A stretch of DNA of 36,099 nucleotides, taken from positions 1-36,099 of IMG/VR virus record IMGVR_UViG_3300007344_000092; one strand, written 5' to 3'. A program made the position numbers and the translations under genes. Under the pieces are notes generated by a model, which had not been told where the DNA came from, did no database searches, and was given only the letters and a program-made list of their open reading frames with translations. Position 1 is the first letter of the stretch. The number at the start of each line of letters is the position of its first letter. Below are positions 32,661 to 36,099 of the stretch, one piece after another. This DNA is from a virus.

Positions 32661-32851
32661 GACTTAAAGAAGTCTTCGTCCAAGTCTTTAATGGGGAGGA
32701 TGAACTGCTCGTAACAGTAGCGGTTCACCTCCTCTTTTTCTTTTGGGGTAGTTCCTTTCCCGATATGCTGAGCCTGGTACGAGGCGTTAGACCTCAGTAA
32801 GGCATCGACTTCCTGCTTCAAGCAGCGACAGTTGCGATAACGTTGTTTCAT
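32651..32851 (-). CDS. Small basic-start protein, unassigned
   Basis: A 66-aa protein, the last of the minus-strand unit. The N-terminus is basic with two cysteines (MKQRYRNCRCLKQE), followed by a helical, Lys/Glu-rich middle and an acidic C-terminus (DLDEDFFKSIS). A third cysteine is at RYCYEQF. Its first 65 bases lie inside the 3' end of the nuclease gene in another frame, a larger overlap than usual, so the true start could be an internal codon or the gene may be spurious. No family is recognised. Confidence 0.5.
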   Translation of the reverse strand: MKQRYRNCRCLKQEVDALLRSNASYQAQHIGKGTTPKEKEEVNRYCYEQFILPIKDLDEDFFKSIS

Positions 32852-33371
32852 TGGACTTGTTTAACAGAAACATAGGGAGCACAATCAACTTTAAGAAGCC
32901 TGAATCCTTGTCGTTTACGAGCTCGTGAACTGGTGGCGTCCACCCATTCACATTACCAGTACCGTTGATGAAAGGAGTCTTGACAGGAAATGTTTTGTAA
33001 TTGTGCTTCTCCCAAAGATACGGACGAAGCACGTCGAGGTCAAAGGTGTATGCGATGTGGAGTTTCTCCGGGTTCCTTATTATGTACACCAGGTACTTCG
33101 CACTCGTCTTCATAATCCCACATGGTTTCTGGGATTTAGTTGTCTCATACTCAAGGAAGAAGTTGATTGGCTGGTCATACTTCTTGGCCCACTTATACGC
33201 CTGGATGTCTGTCTTGACTTCGTAGTACACATCCTTGGTTGTGTCGTGTACATCCCAGTCGCACTTGCCTGTTGAGATAGTGCACTCCCCTCCCTTGGCT
33301 TCGACCCATGCAGCCCACATCTGCTCTCCAAGGTCGCCAATCTCCATGTCGGCTAGGAAGTTCTTGCTCAT
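32787..33371 (-). CDS. PD-(D/E)XK nuclease
   Basis: A 194-aa protein of the restriction-endonuclease-like fold. An N-terminal helix GDLGEQMWAAWVEAKGG (E16) is followed by the motif KCDWDVHDTTKDVYYEVKTD, that is D40 and E51-x-K53, then FFLEYETTKS (about 71-80) and a strand set YLVYII. The order (helix Glu, D, ExK) is that of phage PD-(D/E)XK nucleases used in DNA repair, recombination or host DNA degradation. It starts in an ATGA overlap with the 70-aa gene and its last 65 bases overlap the 66-aa gene. Which DNA structure it cuts cannot be told. Confidence 0.75.
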   Translation of the reverse strand: MSKNFLADMEIGDLGEQMWAAWVEAKGGECTISTGKCDWDVHDTTKDVYYEVKTDIQAYKWAKKYDQPINFFLEYETTKSQKPCGIMKTSAKYLVYIIRNPEKLHIAYTFDLDVLRPYLWEKHNYKTFPVKTPFINGTGNVNGWTPPVHELVNDKDSGFLKLIVLPMFLLNKSNETTLSQLSLLEAGSRCLTEV

Positions 33372-33580
33372 TGTTCAACGTATTCAAGGCAAGCATCCTT
33401 GACAGTGAGGACTTCAATGTTAACTTTCATTCTGAAATCCTTCACTAACTCTGAGACTTCTTCCGTCGAATGGATAGGACTGCCAGCATCATCATGCAAC
33501 GATTCGTAAAGCTCCGTAGTGAGCCTCTGAATTTCTTGGGTAGAAAATGAGTATACCTCACTTAGCTTTCTTAAGTTCAT
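33368..33580 (-). CDS. Small acidic protein between two nuclease genes, unassigned
   Basis: A 70-aa, helical, acidic protein (MNLRKLSEVYSFSTQEIQRL...). One cysteine is near the C-terminus. The start overlaps endonuclease I by 23 bases and the stop overlaps the next start by ATGA, so it is coupled on both sides. Coupling to two nucleases suggests a role in the same step (for example as an accessory subunit), but no homology is recognised. Confidence 0.6.
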   Translation of the reverse strand: MNLRKLSEVYSFSTQEIQRLTTELYESLHDDAGSPIHSTEEVSELVKDFRMKVNIEVLTVKDACLEYVEQ

Positions 33581-33995
33581 CTTTAATTATTTGTACGACT
33601 TTGTCGACTTGTTTGCTATTCTTTGGCACGAACAACATGTAGTCTCCGTTTCCTGTCTCAACCATCTGCCTCAGGAAAAGCTTCCACCTGAGCGGGAAGC
33701 CGTGCTGTGTGCGTTGGTAGCCCTTAGTTTCGATGATGAACTTGTGCTCATGAGACACGAAGTCCGGAGTGTACTCCATCTTCCTAACGAACTTACCCGA
33801 GTAATCAATCATGTCAGACCTCTTATTGGTCGACTTGAAATAGATACCCGGGTAAATGAATCGGTCAACGAGCAGGAAGCTCTCAGGTTCATACTCGAAC
33901 TTGAGCTTAGCTTCCTTTAACTTGTCATAGCAATACACCTCAAGACCTGACTTGAGCTTCTTGCCACCACGGTTCATGCTTTTACGCCGTGCCAT
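33558..33995 (-). CDS. Endonuclease I (T7 gp3-like Holliday-junction resolvase)
   Basis: A 145-aa protein. Basic N-terminus, then KSGLEVYCYDKLKEAKLKFE (E19), and after an insertion MEYTPDFVSHEHKFIIETKG with D78, E89 and K91. T7 endonuclease I has E20, D55, E65, K67 in the same order and the same SGLE and YTPDF...ETKG motifs, so the four catalytic residues are all present. It resolves branched DNA during replication and packaging, and in T7 it also breaks down host DNA. A weak promoter-like pair lies directly upstream (34001-34031). Confidence 0.9.
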   Translation of the reverse strand: MARRKSMNRGGKKLKSGLEVYCYDKLKEAKLKFEYEPESFLLVDRFIYPGIYFKSTNKRSDMIDYSGKFVRKMEYTPDFVSHEHKFIIETKGYQRTQHGFPLRWKLFLRQMVETGNGDYMLFVPKNSKQVDKVVQIIKDELKKAK

Positions 33996-34000
33996 GGGTG

Positions 34001-34031
34001 CAAGATACTGTCACGTCAAGGTAAAATCAAA
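34001..34031 (-). promoter_or_regulatory. Possible promoter for endonuclease I
   Basis: Read on the minus strand: TTTG (34031-34028), then 20 bases, then TATCTTG (34007-34001), five bases before the ATG at 33995. The 20-base spacing matches the Bacteroidetes -33/-7 arrangement, but the -7 box deviates from TAnnTTTG. It fills the 37-base gap after the primase-helicase, the only intergenic space in the minus-strand unit. Confidence 0.35.
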
Positions 34032-34032
34032 G

Positions 34033-35820
34033 TCAAAGCTCCAACTGTTTACCCACTTTTAATTCACATAGAGGTGTTAATACCTTGGGGTGAGGATGCA
34101 CCATGCTGAATCCAGACATCTGCTGATTGAACTCAAATCTCAATGGGAAGTCGTGCGGTGTAGGGGTGCCACCAGTCTCGGTCATACGAACTTTACGTAC
34201 GTGCATCTCGATTGTCCTTCTTTCAGAGTGCTCTTGGTGCTGAACCTTTCTGTGCAATGTCACAAAACAGTCAGCTCTATTAACGAACTTACCTCCACCC
34301 TCTGTGTCCTCAGCGTACGGAGCCATTGATAAACCATCAGGACCCTTGCGGCGTTGAGCTTCAGTAAAGGCGTGAGCGTTCACCCACACAGCCATGTTCT
34401 GTTTATTGCTGAATGTCAGGAACTCACTGGCTGCCTCGTAATGGTACTCATGAGTGTTGATGTTTCTGTTGTGACTAAGGTCAATACGCAGTGCGTTGTA
34501 CGGGTCAACAAGAAGTCCGTCAATACCATCCATGTTCTTGAGCTTCTCAGCAAACACCATGATGTCATGAACGCTGTAGTTCTTGTGGTTGTCCACGAAA
34601 ACAAAGTGGTCATTGACCCACTGGTATGCTGTCTTCAGCTCCTTGTGGTTCATGCGCTGAAGCGGCATGTCCATTGCGAACTGCATAATCTTTACCCGGT
34701 TAGTCCAGGTGGGGTTCTCAGCACTGTACACCATCCACTTCCATCCATGATTTAGAGCGGAGATGGTCATCAGCCACAGTGTGAATGTTGTTTTACCCAC
34801 ATTACTGTGACCGTTTATCATGAGGAACTCTCGCTTAAACCTAAAGTGCTCGTCAAACTTTTCATGCCCACTGCCTAAGCCTAGCTGAATCTGACCGCCA
34901 ATAAACTTTTGAATCCACTCATAGTCACGCTCATCGGAAGAGATAAAAGACATGTCGCCATCCATCACGCGCATCTCATGACGCACCTTCTCCATCTCTC
35001 TTACTGTCTCACCCAATGGTGCGAGCTTGCCTTGCTCAATACCATCAACGATAGTCTTTCTTGCGTGGTCGAGGTCGAGGGGATTCCTTGCCTCAATCTC
35101 ACGGACCAAGACACGGAAAGCCTCCTCTTCCTCTACTTTGCCTGCAGCGATATACCCTCCAATGAGGCGGGATGCACGCAATAGGGTCGCATGCTTTTCC
35201 CCTTCGGGGGCGTACCGAATCATTTGAGATGCAATCTGTAGCTTCTCGTAGTCAGTACGCCCCGTCGCCTCGGTAGGGCTCGGCTCTGCATGCTTATCAT
35301 TTAACATACCACCAAATCGGGTATGTGTTTTCTTGATGCAGATATTCTCATCATAAGACTCGAAGCAGGCACGGGATTCGTTAATCCCTGAGGGGTCTAC
35401 CTCGAGCTCGTATTTTCTTTCAAAGTAATCGCAGAGAGAACGGAAGTGGTCACGATGTCTTTCTGGATTGCTAATTTCTACCAGTGCCTTGACACCATCC
35501 CCACTGGGTGATGTCCAGCACGCTGCCACATGGTCGTCGAATGCCAGCCTAGTCTTGGCGTCATCAACATCTCCAACGTGGTCGAAGTCAAGAACGATAA
35601 GACCGCTATGCTTCTGAAGCGAGCCATCCTTACGTTCACGAAACCGCCCGCTCCAAAGGACAACGGGCAGGTTCTTCTTAAGTTCTTTGTCTCCGTTACG
35701 TACTAGGTCAATCCTCTGCCTCTGTTTGCCAGATTGAATGCGTTGCAGTGCTGTTTCCGCTGTAATGTACGTGGGTTTCGTCGAGTATAGGTCCTCGAAT
35801 ATCGTTACTACTTGTGTCAT
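34033..35820 (-). CDS. Fused primase-helicase (VirE_N/BT4734-like plus DnaB-like ATPase)
   Basis: A 595-aa replication protein. Residues 1-165 match the BT4734/VirE_N-type domain: LKKNLPVVLWSGRFRER, HSGLIVLDFDHV (DFD 78-80), TSPSGDGVKALVEI (103-116) and VDPSG...SRACFESYD (141-157). These resemble archaeo-eukaryotic primase motifs (hDhD, then sGxG), with Lys where a His is usual. Residues about 195-265 look like a primase C-terminal helical domain. The second half is a RecA-like helicase: Walker A GHSNVGKTT (337-345), Walker B GLLVDPYN (435-442), and VNAHAF (480-485). It is analogous to T7 gp4 but with an unrelated primase half and no zinc-binding domain. The first 37 codons overlap the Nmad1 gene in another frame. 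Confidence 0.85.
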   Translation of the reverse strand: MTQVVTIFEDLYSTKPTYITAETALQRIQSGKQRQRIDLVRNGDKELKKNLPVVLWSGRFRERKDGSLQKHSGLIVLDFDHVGDVDDAKTRLAFDDHVAACWTSPSGDGVKALVEISNPERHRDHFRSLCDYFERKYELEVDPSGINESRACFESYDENICIKKTHTRFGGMLNDKHAEPSPTEATGRTDYEKLQIASQMIRYAPEGEKHATLLRASRLIGGYIAAGKVEEEEAFRVLVREIEARNPLDLDHARKTIVDGIEQGKLAPLGETVREMEKVRHEMRVMDGDMSFISSDERDYEWIQKFIGGQIQLGLGSGHEKFDEHFRFKREFLMINGHSNVGKTTFTLWLMTISALNHGWKWMVYSAENPTWTNRVKIMQFAMDMPLQRMNHKELKTAYQWVNDHFVFVDNHKNYSVHDIMVFAEKLKNMDGIDGLLVDPYNALRIDLSHNRNINTHEYHYEAASEFLTFSNKQNMAVWVNAHAFTEAQRRKGPDGLSMAPYAEDTEGGGKFVNRADCFVTLHRKVQHQEHSERRTIEMHVRKVRMTETGGTPTPHDFPLRFEFNQQMSGFSMVHPHPKVLTPLCELKVGKQLEL

Positions 35821-36094
35821 GTTTCATGTTAATCCTAAGTAATACCAGGTAACCCATCAGGTCCAGCAATGTGTCCTCATCCACATCCTGCTTGCCCCAG
35901 TTTTTTATTCTGTTAAGCTTGTCGTCAATCCTTACCAGCAGTTGCTCGTGAGCATTTGCTTTGCTGAAGATGCGAGATGGCTCTAGTGCAGAGTTACCAT
36001 ACTTCACGTTCTTCTTTACCAGCAGTTGCTGTACTTCCTTCAGAGCTGCATCGACTGAGATGCAAAACTCCTCATGCTTCAAGAGCTTCGACAT
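35708..36094 (-). CDS. Nmad1-like protein (nucleotide-modification-associated domain)
   Basis: A 128-aa protein. The central block KKNVKYGNSALEPSRIFSKA (about 28-47) followed by LLVRIDDKLNRIKNWGKQD and DEDTLLDLMGYLVLLRIN (about 73-90) is the pattern I know from 'nucleotide modification associated domain 1' proteins of phages (KYGNSALEP...R.DDKL.Ri...dED...DL.GY). The all-helical fold and acidic residues resemble MazG-like nucleotide pyrophosphatases, but the activity is not established. The C-terminal 37 residues (after the conserved DLMGYLVLL block) are translated from DNA that also encodes the primase start. It is the first minus-strand gene inside the window; only five bases upstream are visible. 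Confidence 0.75.
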   Translation of the reverse strand: MSKLLKHEEFCISVDAALKEVQQLLVKKNVKYGNSALEPSRIFSKANAHEQLLVRIDDKLNRIKNWGKQDVDEDTLLDLMGYLVLLRINMKHDTSSNDIRGPILDETHVHYSGNSTATHSIWQTEAED

Positions 36095-36099
36095 ATTGC

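Noticed and set aside
32661-32690. GACTT-AAAG-AAGTC hairpin beside the convergent ends as a terminator
   Set aside because: Only five pairs, AT-rich, inside the 66-aa coding region and without a U-tract; too weak to call.
33591-33920. 109-codon plus-strand frame opposite endonuclease I (and similar frames at 32925-33275 and 34354-34755)
   Set aside because: All are antisense to genes with catalytic motifs; none shows a promoter box or a recognisable protein.
1-36099. tRNA genes, CRISPR arrays, insertion sequences, integrase or attachment sites
   Set aside because: I looked for cloverleaf ends, spaced repeats, transposase or recombinase motifs and found none.

Overview
The window looks like most of the structural half, plus part of the replication module, of a lytic, podovirus-like tailed phage that infects a marine or aquatic member of the Bacteroidetes (Flavobacteriia-like). 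Evidence for the host: a TATATTTGC-type -7 box (the Bacteroidetes TAnnTTTG element) recurs just upstream of several plus-strand genes; Shine-Dalgarno sequences are weak or absent and starts are preceded by A-rich sequence; and the exported proteins have flavobacterial-looking signal peptides (ending ...FSQ or ...CAQ), a DSYGDGWNG domain and a tail resembling a type IX secretion sorting domain. There is no integrase, repressor, tRNA, CRISPR array or insertion sequence.

Layout, plus strand (1-32658): large terminase (probably cut by the left edge), portal, a small basic protein, two beta-rich virion proteins, a Pro/Glu-rich scaffold-like protein, major capsid protein, a second beta-rich head protein, a head-associated protein, two head-to-tail connector or ring proteins (282 and 265 aa), a 1896-aa tail nozzle/stabilisation protein, two putative ejected internal proteins (429 and 601 aa) and a giant 2922-aa polyvalent protein. 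The order (short-tail connectors, one very large nozzle protein, then very large cargo proteins) is like that of crAss-like and T7-like podoviruses. The giant protein carries tandem N-terminal helical repeats, an HEGFH zinc-peptidase motif, two ADP-ribosyltransferase-like modules (one with a full H-Y-E triad), a GNAT-like segment and an LPD38-like C-terminal region, so it is probably injected with the DNA and acts on host targets. It is followed by an envelope module: a two-TM holin, a 44-aa Cys-containing protein, a beta-barrel-like outer-membrane protein, a TM plus coiled-coil protein, an exported thioredoxin fold whose two catalytic cysteines are both asparagine, a secreted or lipoprotein with a T9SS-like tail, and a Met-rich protein with a very short leader.

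Layout, minus strand (36094-32651): an Nmad1-like protein, a fused primase-helicase (VirE_N/BT4734-like N-terminus plus DnaB-like ATPase), T7-type endonuclease I, a 70-aa protein, a second PD-(D/E)XK nuclease and a 66-aa protein. The genes overlap, in one case by 113 bp. The two transcription units converge at 32649-32660, where both last genes end inside one 12-bp palindrome. DNA polymerase and other replication genes are presumably beyond the right edge. There is no gene-free stretch longer than 100 bp.

All functional calls come from reading motifs and gene order by eye; no database search was run.
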